From Burkholderiales bacterium LSUCC0115 (lineage in GTDB: Bacteria > Pseudomonadota > Gammaproteobacteria > Burkholderiales > Burkholderiaceae_A): DNA of 64,000 bases. Below are positions 44,199 through 54,197 of this stretch, one piece after another; position 1 is the first letter of the stretch, and every line of letters starts with the position of its first letter. The stretch is taken from positions 144,547 through 208,546 of the forward strand of contig WJBW01000001.1 of the NCBI GenBank assembly GCA_009646425.1, read 5' to 3'. Below the pieces are notes generated by a model. The model searched no databases and was not told where the DNA came from. It was given only the letters and a program-made list of their open reading frames with translations. A program made the position numbers and the translations under genes.

Positions 44199-45988
44199 CA
44201 GTCATCCACCTTCAAAATGGCCAAGAAGGCCTCTTGCGGAATTTCAACACTACCCACCTGCTTCATGCGCTTCTTGCCGGCCTTTTGTTTTTCCAGCAGT
44301 TTGCGTTTACGACTGATGTCGCCGCCGTAGCACTTGGCCAGCACGTTCTTGCGAAGGGCCTTGACGTTTTCGCGAGCCAGAATGTTCACGCCAATGGCCG
44401 CCTGAATAGCCACGTCAAACATCTGCCGAGGAATGAGTTCGCGCAACTTGGCGACCAACTCGCGGCCGCGGTGCTGGGCATTGGCCCGGTGCACGATGAC
44501 CGACAAGGTGTCGACCCGCTCGCTGTTGATCAGGATGTCCATCTTGACCACATCCGAGGCCCGGTATTCCTTGAACTCATAGTCCATCGAGGCATAGCCG
44601 CGGGAGATCGACTTCAGCTTGTCAAAGAAATCCAGAACAATCTCGTTCATGGGGATTTCATAGGTCAGGTTCACCTGTCGACCATGGTAGTTCATGTTGG
44701 TCTGAACGCCACGTTTGCCGTTGCACAGGGTCATGACCACACCCACATAGTCCTGGGGCATAAACAAAGTGACGGTCACGATCGGCTCTCGAATCTCTTC
44801 GATGCGAACGGGGTCCGGCATCTTGGAGGGATTGTCGACATCAATCAGACTGCCGTCTTTCATGAGCACCTGATAGACCACCGTTGGTGCGGTGGTGATC
44901 AGGTCGATGTCGTATTCGCGCTCGAGCCGCTCCTGGACGATGTCCATGTGCAGCAGACCCAGAAAGCCACATCGGAATCCAAAGCCCAGGGCTTGAGAGA
45001 CCTCTGGCTCGAATTGCAAAGCGGCATCGTTGAGCTGCAGCTTTTCCAGGGCGTCCCGCATGATGTCGTACTCGCTGGACTCGACTGGGTAGAGACCCGC
45101 AAAGACCTGCGGCTTGACCTCTTTGAAGCCCGGCAGCGGGCTGCTGGCGGCACGCCCTGCCAGCGTCACCGTGTCGCCCACCTTGGCGGCCTTGAGCTCC
45201 TTGATGCCAGTGATGATGAAGCCCACCTCACCTGCGCTTAACTGGTCACGCGCCACCGACTTGGGCGTAAAGACTCCCAGCTGCTCGACCGGGTGGGTGG
45301 TGCCCGTCGCCATGAGCAGCACCTTGTCACGTGTGTTGAGCGTGCCGTTGACCACGCGCACCAGCATCACCACGCCGACATAGTTGTCGAACCAGGAGTC
45401 GATGATGAGTGCCTGCAGGGGGGCCGTGGGGTCGCCCTTGGGAGGTGGCACCTTGGCCACGATCATCTCCAGAATATCGCGAACCCCCTCGCCTGTTTTG
45501 GCGCTGGCGCGAATGGCATCGCTGGCCTCAATACCGATCACATCCTCGATCTCAGCAATGGCCTGCTCGGGATTGGCAGCCGGTAGGTCGATTTTGTTCA
45601 GGACCGGGCAGACCTCGACGCCAAGTTCAATGGCGGTATAGCAGTTGGCGACCGTCTGGGCCTCGACGCCCTGGGAGGCATCGACCACCAGCAAGGCCCC
45701 CTCGCAGGCGGACAGCGAGCGACTGACCTCATAAGAAAAGTCGACGTGTCCTGGGGTGTCGATCAAGTTGAACTGGTAACGCTGCCCGTCCAGCGCGATG
45801 TAGCTCAGGGCTGCGGTCTGGGCCTTGATGGTGATGCCACGCTCACGCTCCAGATCCATGGAGTCCAGCACCTGGGCTTCCATCTCGCGGTCCGACAAGC
45901 CGCCGCAGAGCTGAATGATGCGATCGGCCAGCGTGCTCTTGCCGTGGTCAATGTGGGCGATGATGGAAAAATTTCGAATGTGCTGCAA
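44198..45988 (-). CDS. lepA: Elongation factor 4 (LepA)
   Basis: The 596-residue translational GTPase has [10 protein letters not shown] (G1), [16 protein letters not shown] and NKIDLP. A unique C-terminal domain ([25 protein letters not shown]) marks LepA. It acts on stalled ribosomes or in 30S maturation. The first codon is TTG 45988; no ATG or GTG is nearby. Its transcription unit begins 17 bases after a strong terminator of the degP gene, so a promoter or read-through must lie there. Confidence 0.95.
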   Translation of the reverse strand: MQHIRNFSIIAHIDHGKSTLADRIIQLCGGLSDREMEAQVLDSMDLERERGITIKAQTAALSYIALDGQRYQFNLIDTPGHVDFSYEVSRSLSACEGALLVVDASQGVEAQTVANCYTAIELGVEVCPVLNKIDLPAANPEQAIAEIEDVIGIEASDAIRASAKTGEGVRDILEMIVAKVPPPKGDPTAPLQALIIDSWFDNYVGVVMLVRVVNGTLNTRDKVLLMATGTTHPVEQLGVFTPKSVARDQLSAGEVGFIITGIKELKAAKVGDTVTLAGRAASSPLPGFKEVKPQVFAGLYPVESSEYDIMRDALEKLQLNDAALQFEPEVSQALGFGFRCGFLGLLHMDIVQERLEREYDIDLITTAPTVVYQVLMKDGSLIDVDNPSKMPDPVRIEEIREPIVTVTLFMPQDYVGVVMTLCNGKRGVQTNMNYHGRQVNLTYEIPMNEIVLDFFDKLKSISRGYASMDYEFKEYRASDVVKMDILINSERVDTLSVIVHRANAQHRGRELVAKLRELIPRQMFDVAIQAAIGVNILARENVKALRKNVLAKCYGGDISRKRKLLEKQKAGKKRMKQVGSVEIPQEAFLAILKVDD

Positions 45989-46005
45989 ACAACCACTCTC
46001 TTCCT

Positions 46006-46037
46006 AAAAAAAGAAGCCTGGGCAAGACCCAGGCTTC
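46006..46037 (-). terminator. Rho-independent terminator after degP
   Basis: On the minus strand GAAGCCTGGG and CCCAGGCTTC form a perfect 10-base stem with a TCTTG loop, followed by seven T. It ends 21 bases after the degP stop and 18 bases before the lepA start. Confidence 0.92.
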
Positions 46038-46057
46038 GATGATTCAGACGGCTGACC

Positions 46058-47563
46058 CTAGGGTTTAACGGGTATGAACAACACCCCATCGCCGCGACGC
46101 ACCAACATGACCACTGTTTTCTTGCGGTCCAGGCGGCCGACCAGGCTCTGGAGCTGTCCAGCCGAGGAGACCTGGGCGTTGTTCACAGACAGAATGATAT
46201 CCCCCTGGCGCAATCCCGCCCGCTCAGCCGGCCCTTTGGCCCCAACAATCCGCACACCAGCCTTGATCTTGAGCTCGCTGCGTTGGGCGTCGGTCAGGTC
46301 CGCTACCGCCAGGCCCAGCCAATCCACGCTGGACGATGGAGCCGACTTTGGCGTTGCAGCAGCCGCCGTGGTGGTGGGCTCGGGCTTGATTTCGTCTACC
46401 GTGACCTTGAGCATCTTCTCGCTGCCGCGCCGCCAGACCTTGAGGTCTGCCTGACTGCCGGGCTTGGTGTTGCCCACCAGTCGGGGCAGATCGGAGACTC
46501 GGTTAACCGGCTTGCCGGCAAAGCCCAGAACAATATCCCCCGGCTCAACGCCGGCCTTGGCAGCTGGACCACCAGCCTCCACATTGCGGACCAAGGCCCC
46601 TTTGGCCGAGGGCAAACCCAGGGCGTCAGCGACGTCCTTATTGACCTCATCGATGGCCACACCGATCCGACCCCGTATCACCCGTCCGCTGGCCCGCAGC
46701 TGGTCAGCCACGCGCTTGGCCTCGTCAATGGGAATCGCAAAGGAAATCCCCATGAAGCCGCCGGTACGACTGTAGATCTGAGAATTGATGCCAATGACTT
46801 CGCCGTTGAGGTTCAGCAGCGGACCACCCGAGTTACCCGGGTTGACGGCCACGTCTGTCTGGATAAAGGGCAGGTAGTCACCCGTGTCCCGGCCCTTGGC
46901 GCTGACAATACCGGCCGTGACGGTGTTCTCCAGGCCAAAGGGTGAGCCAATGGCCAGAACCCATTCGCCCACCTTGAGCTGGTCTGGGTTGCCAAAAGAC
47001 AGGGTGGGCAGGCCGGTGGCCTCGATCTTGAGCAATGCAACGTCCGTGCGCTGGTCTGACCCGATGATCTTGGCCTTGAACTCACGCTTGTCGGTCAGGG
47101 TGACCAAGACCTCGTCAGCACCCTCCACCACATGGTGGTTGGACAGCAGATAACCGTCTGGAGAGATGATGAAGCCCGAGCCCACGCCACGAGGCCGCGG
47201 CTCAGAGGGCTCTTGGTCTTTGGGGCCCTGACGAGGCCCAAAGCCCGGGTGCCCTGGAGGCCCAAAGCGCTTAAAAAACTCGAAAAAAGGATCGTTCTCG
47301 TCAAAGGGCATGCCCTGGCTGCCCTTGTCGGACTCGCGCGACAGGGTGCGAATGTTGACCACCGCCGGACCGGCCTTGTCGATCAGGCCCGTGAAGTCAG
47401 GCAGACCCCGATTGGCGGCTGACTGTGCCGTGGCCGTCATGGGCATGAGGGCCGAGCCGAGGGCAAAGGCCACCGCCAGCAAGGCGGAGAGCCCACCTGC
47501 AAAGACCATTGAGCCAAAACGACGAACCATGCTCTGGTGAGACAGAGCGCTTCGTGTGTTCAT
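46058..47563 (-). CDS. degP: Periplasmic serine protease of the DegP/MucD type
   Basis: Counted from the ATG at 47563 the protein has 501 residues. A signal peptide ends near TATAQS. The trypsin-like domain shows the triad SNHHVVEGAD (His), DVALLKI (Asp) and GNSGGPLLN (Ser). Two PDZ domains follow (about 290-380 and 420-500). It degrades misfolded envelope proteins. It closes the rpoE-rseA-rseB-degP operon. AGGTGG lies 5 bases before the ATG; GTG 47572 is less fitting. Confidence 0.93.
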   Translation of the reverse strand: MNTRSALSHQSMVRRFGSMVFAGGLSALLAVAFALGSALMPMTATAQSAANRGLPDFTGLIDKAGPAVVNIRTLSRESDKGSQGMPFDENDPFFEFFKRFGPPGHPGFGPRQGPKDQEPSEPRPRGVGSGFIISPDGYLLSNHHVVEGADEVLVTLTDKREFKAKIIGSDQRTDVALLKIEATGLPTLSFGNPDQLKVGEWVLAIGSPFGLENTVTAGIVSAKGRDTGDYLPFIQTDVAVNPGNSGGPLLNLNGEVIGINSQIYSRTGGFMGISFAIPIDEAKRVADQLRASGRVIRGRIGVAIDEVNKDVADALGLPSAKGALVRNVEAGGPAAKAGVEPGDIVLGFAGKPVNRVSDLPRLVGNTKPGSQADLKVWRRGSEKMLKVTVDEIKPEPTTTAAAATPKSAPSSSVDWLGLAVADLTDAQRSELKIKAGVRIVGAKGPAERAGLRQGDIILSVNNAQVSSAGQLQSLVGRLDRKKTVVMLVRRGDGVLFIPVKP

Positions 47564-47572
47564 GAGGACCAC

Positions 47573-48631
47573 CTATTGTGTCGTAAGCGTTGAGAGGGGA
47601 AATGCTTTGGCCAGTGTGACCACGGTGGCCGGGGGGAGTTCACCCATGACCGTGACCAGCCAGTCGCCATGTTGTGAGCTGGCCATGCTGAGCGCACCGC
47701 GCTGGCGGGTGTTGAGATCCTCGGCGGAGGCCTTGCGACGCTCGATGAAGACAGAGGCATTGGCCAGGCCATCGGATACCACCACCTGGCGCATGCCATC
47801 TGGCTTGTGGCGCATCTGTGCGATGACTTCAAAGCCGGGGACAGGCAGTGCAACGCCTTTGGGGGGGTCGAGCCGCTCAATCGACGCCACCTGGGTGGTC
47901 CAGCCAGATTCATTGGCATACCGAGAGACCACATTGGGGGCGGCGCGATGGCCAACCCGCAATTCGGAGAAGACCTGCTCCTCCAAGACTTCTCCGGCAT
48001 GGCTCAACTGCTGGAGCTTGAGCATCAGCCGCTCGTGGCGCTGAACCCAGCAGCGTACAGGCCAGCGCTTGTCGTCCAGTGGCTCTAGGGTGACGAGCTC
48101 GGTGTCGTAGCCGGCCACCCGCTTGCCCTGGCTAACAGAGACTCGGTAGTAGCGAGACAACTGCTGAGCTGACTGGAGAGACAGCATGGGGAAATCGGCC
48201 CGAACGGGCGCACCGGGCTGCACCTTGATGACCTTGGCGGCCGGCAAATAAGCCCTGAGTTCCTTGGGCTGCCGGACCACCTCGCGGGGGTCGCCATCAA
48301 GCGACTCGATTCGAATCACGGGCCCAGAGGCCTGGACCTGCTGATGAATCTTGGCCATGTAGACCCCCTGAACGCCAGAGGTCTGCTGATGAATGTAGGT
48401 GCCGGTGTAACTGAGGCGTTGAGCGGCCTGGTTCAGTTGATCAATCAGGGCCAGGCCAGGCTGAGCCGGCTGCTGCGAGGCGGCGCTTGCTGAAGTTGAC
48501 GTGGCAGGCGCAACGGCTGCCGTGCCCGATGTCTGGGATGTCTGGGATGACTGGGCCGACTGGGCCAAGACGAGCGTGGGCGTTGCGACCGCGAAGACCA
48601 GCCCGACCCAACGTCCAGCGACTGCCGTCAT
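47573..48631 (-). CDS. rseB: Sigma-E regulatory protein RseB/MucB
   Basis: The protein has 352 residues from the ATG at 48631. The signal peptide is near 1-27. A Ser/Thr/Ala/Gln-rich linker follows, with SAQSSQTSQTSGT as a low-complexity run. A large MucB domain at about 55-200 (LIDQLNQAAQRLSYTGTYIHQQ) and a small C-terminal domain complete it. It binds the periplasmic part of RseA and shields it from cleavage. The ATG overlaps the rseA stop as TGATG. Confidence 0.9.
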   Translation of the reverse strand: MTAVAGRWVGLVFAVATPTLVLAQSAQSSQTSQTSGTAAVAPATSTSASAASQQPAQPGLALIDQLNQAAQRLSYTGTYIHQQTSGVQGVYMAKIHQQVQASGPVIRIESLDGDPREVVRQPKELRAYLPAAKVIKVQPGAPVRADFPMLSLQSAQQLSRYYRVSVSQGKRVAGYDTELVTLEPLDDKRWPVRCWVQRHERLMLKLQQLSHAGEVLEEQVFSELRVGHRAAPNVVSRYANESGWTTQVASIERLDPPKGVALPVPGFEVIAQMRHKPDGMRQVVVSDGLANASVFIERRKASAEDLNTRQRGALSMASSQHGDWLVTVMGELPPATVVTLAKAFPLSTLTTQ

Positions 48632-49266
48632 CAACGCTCCCCAGCCACGCGAAGACGCACGGCCATGCTGCCGTGGGCGTCGAGCATTTCGCGGGTCTTG
48701 GGGTCTGCCCACGAGGCGACGGGGACAATCGAAGAACCGTTGACGGGGCCGACGGTGCCGGCCGAACTAGCGGCTGTGCTGACAGCGGCAGCCGACGTGG
48801 TGTTGGAGCCGCCCACCGTGGCCAGCAGGTTTTGCTCGGGGCTCACCAGCTGCCACATGGCCATGGAAACAAACCCGACCGCAGCGACCGAGGCAGCCAT
48901 GGCGCCCAGTCGAAAGACCTGACGGCCTTTTTGGAATCGCTCGCTGTGGGTGCTGTTGCTGCTTCTGGCCGAACCCATATAGACCGCCTCTTGTTCGAGC
49001 GCCTTGGCAATTCGGTCCGACAGTCCGACGTCACCCACCCTGGGGGTGAATCCTTTGAGGACATCCGAGATCAGCACATAGTCGTCAAACTGTCGACCCT
49101 GTGCAGAGTCTGGCTGACGGGCCGCCTTGACGACGTGACCGACACGCGAGGCCTCTAGCTCGCCGTCGAAAAAACGCGAGAGCTGCTCGGTCCGCTCTGA
49201 CGCTGTGGCCGTTGTCTGCTGGGCAGCGGAGTTGTGGGGGTCCTGGGGAATCTGGGTGTGTGCCAT
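48631..49266 (-). CDS. rseA: Anti-sigma-E factor RseA
   Basis: Counted from the ATG at 49266 the protein has 211 residues. The N-terminal anti-sigma domain (ERTEQLSRFFDGELEASRVG) binds the sigma factor in the cytoplasm. One membrane helix lies at about 122-140 (LGAMAASVAAVGFVSMAMW), followed by a Ser/Ala-rich periplasmic part. Envelope stress leads to its proteolysis and frees RpoE. The coding region overlaps neither rpoE nor rseB except by one base with the latter. Confidence 0.9.
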   Translation of the reverse strand: MAHTQIPQDPHNSAAQQTTATASERTEQLSRFFDGELEASRVGHVVKAARQPDSAQGRQFDDYVLISDVLKGFTPRVGDVGLSDRIAKALEQEAVYMGSARSSNSTHSERFQKGRQVFRLGAMAASVAAVGFVSMAMWQLVSPEQNLLATVGGSNTTSAAAVSTAASSAGTVGPVNGSSIVPVASWADPKTREMLDAHGSMAVRLRVAGER

Positions 49267-49271
49267 GGGTT

Positions 49272-49877
49272 CTACCAACGTCGATCTTGGGGGGTGTCTA
49301 GAAGGGGACGCAACTCCTGGGCAATGGCCTCACGCGCCCTAAAAATGCGAGACCGAACGGTACCAATGGGGCAATTCATGGCTTCGGCGATCTCTTCATA
49401 ACTCAGTCCTTCCATTTCACGCAGCGTGACGGCCGTGCGCAGGTCTTGTGGCAAAGCCTCGATCGCCCGGTTCACGGTTTCGGCGATCTGACGGCTTAAA
49501 AGTTCCGCTTCTGGCGTCCGGTTGTCTGCTACGACATCCTCTCGTCCAAAAGATTCCCCATCCTCGTCCTCAGACAGGGTGTCCGACAGGGGAATAGGCC
49601 GACGACCCTGGGCCACCAGGTGGTTTTTGGCAGTGTTCACCGCAATGCGATAGAGCCAGGTGTAAAAGGCACTGTCCCCGCGAAACTGCGGCAGCGCTCG
49701 GTAGGCCTTGATGAAAGCCTCTTGGGAGACATCCTCGACCTCGGCTGGGTCTCGCACCAGCCGAGAAATCAATCGAAAGACCTTGCGCTCGTACTTTCGG
49801 ACCAGCAGGTTAAAAGCCTGCTGGTCGCCTGATTTGACCCGATCAACCAGCAGCTGATCAGCATCGCGTTCGGACAA
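49272..49877 (-). CDS. rpoE: ECF sigma factor RpoE
   Basis: The 201-residue protein has region 2 FNLLVRKYERKVFRLISRL and DVSQEAFIKAYRALPQFRG. Region 4 is EMEGLSYEEIAEAMNCPIGTVRSRIFRAREA. It starts at TTG 49877 with GGAAGACGA before it. It directs envelope-stress transcription, together with the three genes downstream. It lies 9 bases after the fabF stop, so some transcription may come from the fatty-acid operon. Confidence 0.95.
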   Translation of the reverse strand: MSERDADQLLVDRVKSGDQQAFNLLVRKYERKVFRLISRLVRDPAEVEDVSQEAFIKAYRALPQFRGDSAFYTWLYRIAVNTAKNHLVAQGRRPIPLSDTLSEDEDGESFGREDVVADNRTPEAELLSRQIAETVNRAIEALPQDLRTAVTLREMEGLSYEEIAEAMNCPIGTVRSRIFRAREAIAQELRPLLDTPQDRRW

Positions 49878-49886
49878 TCGTCTTCC

Positions 49887-51146
49887 TTAGACGCGCTTGA
49901 AGACCAGCGTGCCGTTGGTCCCACCAAAGCCGAAGTTGTTCTTCACAGCCACATCGGTCTTCAGGTCTCTGGCCGTGTTGGCGCAGTAGTCCAAGTCACA
50001 CTCTGGGTCCTGGTTGATCAGGTTGATGGTGGGCGGGCTGACTTGATGGTGCAGGGCCAAGGTGGTGAAGACGGCTTCCAGGCCACCTGCTCCGCCCAAC
50101 AGATGTCCAGTCATGGACTTGGTCGAATTCACGACAACCTTCTTGGCGTGGTCGCCAAGGGCCGCCTTGATCGCCTCGGTCTCGTTCTTGTCACCAAGCG
50201 GTGTCGAGGTGCCATGGGCATTGATGTAGCCCACCTGCTCGACCGACACACCAGCGTCCTTGAGTGCATTGACCATGCAACGACGTGGGCCGTCCATGTT
50301 GGGCGCTGTCATGTGATAGGCATCGCCACTGAAGCCAACGCCAGCCAGTTCCGCGTAGATCTTGGCACCGCGGGCCTTGGCATGCTCGTACTCCTCGAGC
50401 ACCATGACCCCGGCGCCCTCACCCAGCACAAAGCCGTCTCGGTCAATGTCCCAGGGACGGGAGGCCGTCGCGGGATCGTCGTTGCGAGTCGAAAGGGCAC
50501 GGGCGGCGGCAAAGCCACCAACCCCGAGCGGCGAAATGGTGGATTCCGCACCACCAGCCAGCATGACGTCGGCGTCACCGTATTGGATCAGCCGGGCTGC
50601 CAGACCAATGCTGTGCAGACCCGTGGTGCAGGCGGTGACCGCTGCCACGTTGGGTCCTTTGAGGTTGCGCAGGATACTGAGGTGCCCGGAGATCATGTTG
50701 ATGATGGAGCCAGGCACGAAAAAGGGAGAAATACGACGGGCTCCGCGGTTGGTGTACTCACCATGGGTGTCCTCGATCATGGGCAGACCGCCGATGCCCG
50801 AGCCCACCATGACGCCACAACGCTCGGCATTGTCATCGGTGATGGCGAGGCCGCTGTCATCTAGGGCCTGCAGGCCAGCTGCAATCCCGTAATGGATGAA
50901 GACATCCATGTGCCGGGCTTCTTTGGCGGAGATGTATTGGTCGATCTGAAAACTCTTGACCTCACCGGCAAAGTGCACCGGCATGCCCTGGTGATCAAAT
51001 CGAGTAATGGTGGCGATGCCGTTGGTACCAGCTACGAGAGCCGGCCAGGCATCTGCAATGGTGTTGCCCACCGGTGAGACACAGCCCAAGCCGGTGACAA
51101 CCACACGGCGCCGACCAGCGGCGCCCGAAGGGTGAGATCCGCTCAT
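49887..51146 (-). CDS. fabF: 3-oxoacyl-[acyl-carrier-protein] synthase II
   Basis: The 419-residue thiolase-fold protein has the catalytic Cys in VTACTTGLHS (about 175). The two His are in NAHGTSTPLGD (about 312) and GHLLGGAGGLE (about 350). NNFGFGGTNGTLVF ends the site. FabF elongates acyl-ACP, in particular at low temperature. It follows acpP by 33 bases. The N-terminus carries ten extra hydrophilic residues before VVVTGLG, and an alternative start cannot be excluded. Confidence 0.95.
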   Translation of the reverse strand: MSGSHPSGAAGRRRVVVTGLGCVSPVGNTIADAWPALVAGTNGIATITRFDHQGMPVHFAGEVKSFQIDQYISAKEARHMDVFIHYGIAAGLQALDDSGLAITDDNAERCGVMVGSGIGGLPMIEDTHGEYTNRGARRISPFFVPGSIINMISGHLSILRNLKGPNVAAVTACTTGLHSIGLAARLIQYGDADVMLAGGAESTISPLGVGGFAAARALSTRNDDPATASRPWDIDRDGFVLGEGAGVMVLEEYEHAKARGAKIYAELAGVGFSGDAYHMTAPNMDGPRRCMVNALKDAGVSVEQVGYINAHGTSTPLGDKNETEAIKAALGDHAKKVVVNSTKSMTGHLLGGAGGLEAVFTTLALHHQVSPPTINLINQDPECDLDYCANTARDLKTDVAVKNNFGFGGTNGTLVFKRV

Positions 51147-51179
51147 CGGCGCTCCGAAGAACGAAGAAAGCCTAGCGGC

Positions 51180-51419
51180 TTACTTCTTGAGGTTGTTGTT
51201 GATGAAGTCGATGGCCTGCTGAACGGTGGTGATCTTCTCGGCCTCTTCGTCCGGAATCTCGCACTCGAACGCGTCTTCTAGGGCCATCACCAACTCAACG
51301 GTATCCAGTGAGTCAGCACCCAAGTCGTCCACAAACTTCGACTCGGTTTTGATGTCCTCAAGCTTTACGCCAAGTTGCTCAGAGACGATTGCCTTGACGC
51401 GTTTCTCGATGTCTTCCAT
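51180..51419 (-). CDS. acpP: Acyl carrier protein
   Basis: From the ATG at 51419 the acidic protein has 79 residues. [18 protein letters not shown] includes the Ser that receives 4'-phosphopantetheine. [16 protein letters not shown] precedes it. It carries growing acyl chains. GGAAACC precedes the ATG; upstream codons of the same frame are not needed. It lies between fabG and fabF as in most proteobacteria. Confidence 0.97.
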   Translation of the reverse strand: MEDIEKRVKAIVSEQLGVKLEDIKTESKFVDDLGADSLDTVELVMALEDAFECEIPDEEAEKITTVQQAIDFINNNLKK

Positions 51420-51468
51420 GGTTTCCTTCCTGTGTTGAACCAAACAAAAATAGGCGATGGCGATTGTA

Positions 51469-52224
51469 TCAGGACATCACCATGCCGCCGTTGACATTCA
51501 GGGTAATGCCGGTGATGTAGCCGGCACCCTCTGAGGCCAAGAAGACGGCAGATGACGCAATATCGTCAACATTTCCAAGACGTTGGGCGGGGATCGTCGC
51601 CGTCAAGGCAGCGATCTGCTCGGCACTCAGGGCCTTGGTCATGTCGGTGTCGATAAAGCCTGGGGCAATGCTGTTGACAGTAATGCCGCGGCTGGCGACC
51701 TCGCGGGCCAGGGCCCGGGCCATGCCCGCCACACCGGCCTTGGCAGCCGCATAGTTGACCTGACCTGGATTGCCGCTCACCCCCACCACCGAGGTGATGT
51801 TAATGATGCGTCCCCAGCGGGCCTTCATCATGGGTCGCAGGACTGCTCGGCTCAGGCGAAAGACGGCGGTCAGGTTGGTCTCGATAACGGCCTCCCATTC
51901 TTCGTCCTTCATGCGCATAGCCAGGTTGTCTCGTGTGATGCCAGCGTTGTTCACCAGAATATCTAGACTGCCGAAGGTCTTGACCAGCTCATCGACCAGG
52001 GCCTCGCAGGCCCCCGGCTCGGTGACCTGAAGCCGTCGACCCAAGCCGGCCAGGCCTGCCTGGGCGAGACCGGACTCGATGGCCTTGGCACCCTCGTCGG
52101 TTGTTGCTGTTCCAATGACGAAGTGACCAGCCTTGGCCAGGCCGTGTGCGATGGCCGCACCGATGCCCCGGCTGGCCCCAGTGACCAACGCGAGACGCTG
52201 GCCTTCTTGTCGTGTTGCTGTCAT
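51469..52224 (-). CDS. fabG: 3-oxoacyl-[acyl-carrier-protein] reductase
   Basis: Counted from the ATG at 52224 the protein has 251 residues. The short-chain dehydrogenase motifs are [25 protein letters not shown], and [16 protein letters not shown] with the Tyr and Lys. The Ser is in [10 protein letters not shown]. It reduces 3-oxoacyl-ACP with NADPH. The ATG overlaps the fabD stop as ATGA. Confidence 0.96.
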   Translation of the reverse strand: MTATRQEGQRLALVTGASRGIGAAIAHGLAKAGHFVIGTATTDEGAKAIESGLAQAGLAGLGRRLQVTEPGACEALVDELVKTFGSLDILVNNAGITRDNLAMRMKDEEWEAVIETNLTAVFRLSRAVLRPMMKARWGRIINITSVVGVSGNPGQVNYAAAKAGVAGMARALAREVASRGITVNSIAPGFIDTDMTKALSAEQIAALTATIPAQRLGNVDDIASSAVFLASEGAGYITGITLNVNGGMVMS

Positions 52225-53162
52225 GCCAGAGCCTCCAGAGTCGCTTTGAGGGAATCCTGATCTGCAATGTTCAAGACCTGCAGCTCGGGGTTGATACGCT
52301 TGACCAGACCAGCCAGCACCTTGCCGGGTCCACACTCCACCACATGGGTCACCCCATGGGCAGCCAGTTGTTCAATGGTCTCAACCCAACGAACCGGGCG
52401 CATGGCCTGCATGGACAAGGCCTCGCGAATACCGGCCGCCTCGGACGCGACAGAGAGGTCTACGTTGTGAATCACCTTGGCGGTCGGCAGAGCCAGGGCG
52501 ACATCGGCCAGATAGGTCCTGAGCGCACGAGCCGCTGGTGCCAGCAGGCTTGAATGGAAGGGTGCTGAGACCGGCAGCACGATGGCCCGTTTGGCACCCG
52601 CCTCTTTCATGGCCACACAGGCCTGCTCGATGGCGGCCGTATGCCCGGCAATCACAGTCTGGTCGGGAGCATTGAAATTCACCGCCTCAACAACCGCAGT
52701 GGGGGCCGAGATGCGCTCGCAGACCGAGACCACCGCATCGGCGCCCAGGCCCATGACGGCGGCCATGGTGCCCTGACCGACCGGCACCGCCTCTTGCATC
52801 TGCTGGGCACGAAACCGAACCGCCTTGACGGCGTCCACCAGGTCAAACGCCCCAGCCGCGGTGAGCGCCGCATACTCGCCCAGGCTATGGCCGGCCATGT
52901 AAACCGGTGCCTGACCGCCAGCAGCCAGGTAGGCCCGGTAAAACGCCACCGCACTGATCAGCATGACGGGCTGTGTGTTCACCGTCAGGCCCAAGTCCTC
53001 GGCTGGTCCATTCGCAATGAGAGCGGCCAGGTCTTGTCCCAAGGCGTCACTGGCCTGCTGCAGCGTCTGGTCTACCACTGGGTCAGCCGCAAAACCAGCG
53101 AGCATGCCGACCGATTGCGAGCCTTGACCAGGAAATAAGAAGGCAATCTGAGAAGCGTTCAT
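52221..53162 (-). CDS. fabD: Malonyl-CoA:ACP transacylase
   Basis: The 313-residue protein has GQGSQSVGMLAG at the start, the nucleophile in GHSLGEYAAL (about residue 93) and the His in LPVSAPFHSSLL (about 200). It loads malonyl units from CoA onto AcpP. It is 18 bases after fabH and overlaps fabG by 4 bases. Confidence 0.96.
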   Translation of the reverse strand: MNASQIAFLFPGQGSQSVGMLAGFAADPVVDQTLQQASDALGQDLAALIANGPAEDLGLTVNTQPVMLISAVAFYRAYLAAGGQAPVYMAGHSLGEYAALTAAGAFDLVDAVKAVRFRAQQMQEAVPVGQGTMAAVMGLGADAVVSVCERISAPTAVVEAVNFNAPDQTVIAGHTAAIEQACVAMKEAGAKRAIVLPVSAPFHSSLLAPAARALRTYLADVALALPTAKVIHNVDLSVASEAAGIREALSMQAMRPVRWVETIEQLAAHGVTHVVECGPGKVLAGLVKRINPELQVLNIADQDSLKATLEALA

Positions 53163-53180
53163 CTTGTTGAGTCTTAGAAG

Positions 53181-54170
53181 TTAACGGGTCAGGCGTGCCA
53201 AGACAGCACCCCAGGTAAAGCCACCACCAACGCCCTGCATGAGGACGGTCTGTCCGGCCTTGAGTCGCCCATCTTTACGAGCGAGGTCAAAGGCCAAGGG
53301 CACCGAGGCCGCCGAGGTGTTGCCATGCTGATCAACGGTCACCACAACCCGGTCGGGGGAGATGCCCAGTCGCTTGGCCGTGAACTGCAGAATGCGAATG
53401 TTGGCTTGGTGGGGAATCAGCCAGTCGACCTGATCGGTGCTGAGCTGGGCCTGCGCCAAGACCTCTCGCGCAGAAGACTCCAGCACCTCGACCGCCAGCT
53501 TGAAGACGGCCTGGCCGTCCATGGTCAGAAAAGGATTGCCCTGAACCTGACCATGCGCCACCACACCAGGCGTGCGCAGAATGTTCTCGTACTCGCCCCG
53601 GGCATGAAGCACATGGCCCAGGATGCCGGGTTCTTTGGCCGACTGCAGCACCATGGCACCAGCCCCATCACCAAACAACACGCAGGTCCCGCGGTCCTTC
53701 CAGTCCAGAATGCGCGAGAAAACCTCTGCCCCGATCACCAGGGCATTGCGAGCCTTGCCCATGCGAATGAACAAGTCCGCAGTCGAGAGCGCATAGACAA
53801 ATCCACTGCAGACCGCCTGCAGATCAAAGGCCGCCCCCTGGGCGATGCCCAGCTTCTTCTGCACGAAGCAGGCCGTCGAGGGGAAGATCATGTCTGGTGT
53901 GGAGGTCGCGACAATCACCAGGTCGATGTCCTTGGCAGTCAAGCCCGCATCGGCCATGGCGCGTTCGCCTGCCAATGCCGCCAGGTCACTGGTATTGAGG
54001 TCAGCCGCAGCGATGTGTCGCTGGCAGATGCCGGTGCGCTCACGGATCCACGTGTCGGAGGTCTCGATGCCCTGCTGGGCCAGTTGTTTTGCGAGATCCT
54101 CGTTGGAGACAGGATCGCCGGGCAGGTAGCTGCCGCTGCCCGCAATAATGGAATAAGGCAATTCAGACAT
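53181..54170 (-). CDS. fabH: 3-oxoacyl-[acyl-carrier-protein] synthase III
   Basis: The 329-residue protein has the catalytic triad as [12 protein letters not shown] (Cys, about 113), IPHQANIRI (His, about 254) and HGNTSAAS (Asn, about 284). It begins GSGSYLPG. It starts fatty-acid synthesis by joining acetyl-CoA to malonyl-ACP. The gene lies 27 bases after plsX. Confidence 0.97.
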   Translation of the reverse strand: MSELPYSIIAGSGSYLPGDPVSNEDLAKQLAQQGIETSDTWIRERTGICQRHIAAADLNTSDLAALAGERAMADAGLTAKDIDLVIVATSTPDMIFPSTACFVQKKLGIAQGAAFDLQAVCSGFVYALSTADLFIRMGKARNALVIGAEVFSRILDWKDRGTCVLFGDGAGAMVLQSAKEPGILGHVLHARGEYENILRTPGVVAHGQVQGNPFLTMDGQAVFKLAVEVLESSAREVLAQAQLSTDQVDWLIPHQANIRILQFTAKRLGISPDRVVVTVDQHGNTSAASVPLAFDLARKDGRLKAGQTVLMQGVGGGFTWGAVLARLTR

Positions 54171-54197
54171 AGCCGAGATGATGCACCAGTTTGAACA

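Noticed and set aside
44234-45241. Long open frame of 335 codons on the plus strand opposite lepA
   Set aside because: It is the antisense shadow of a conserved gene with strong third-position G/C bias. Its translation has no recognisable domain and is His/Val-rich as such shadows are.
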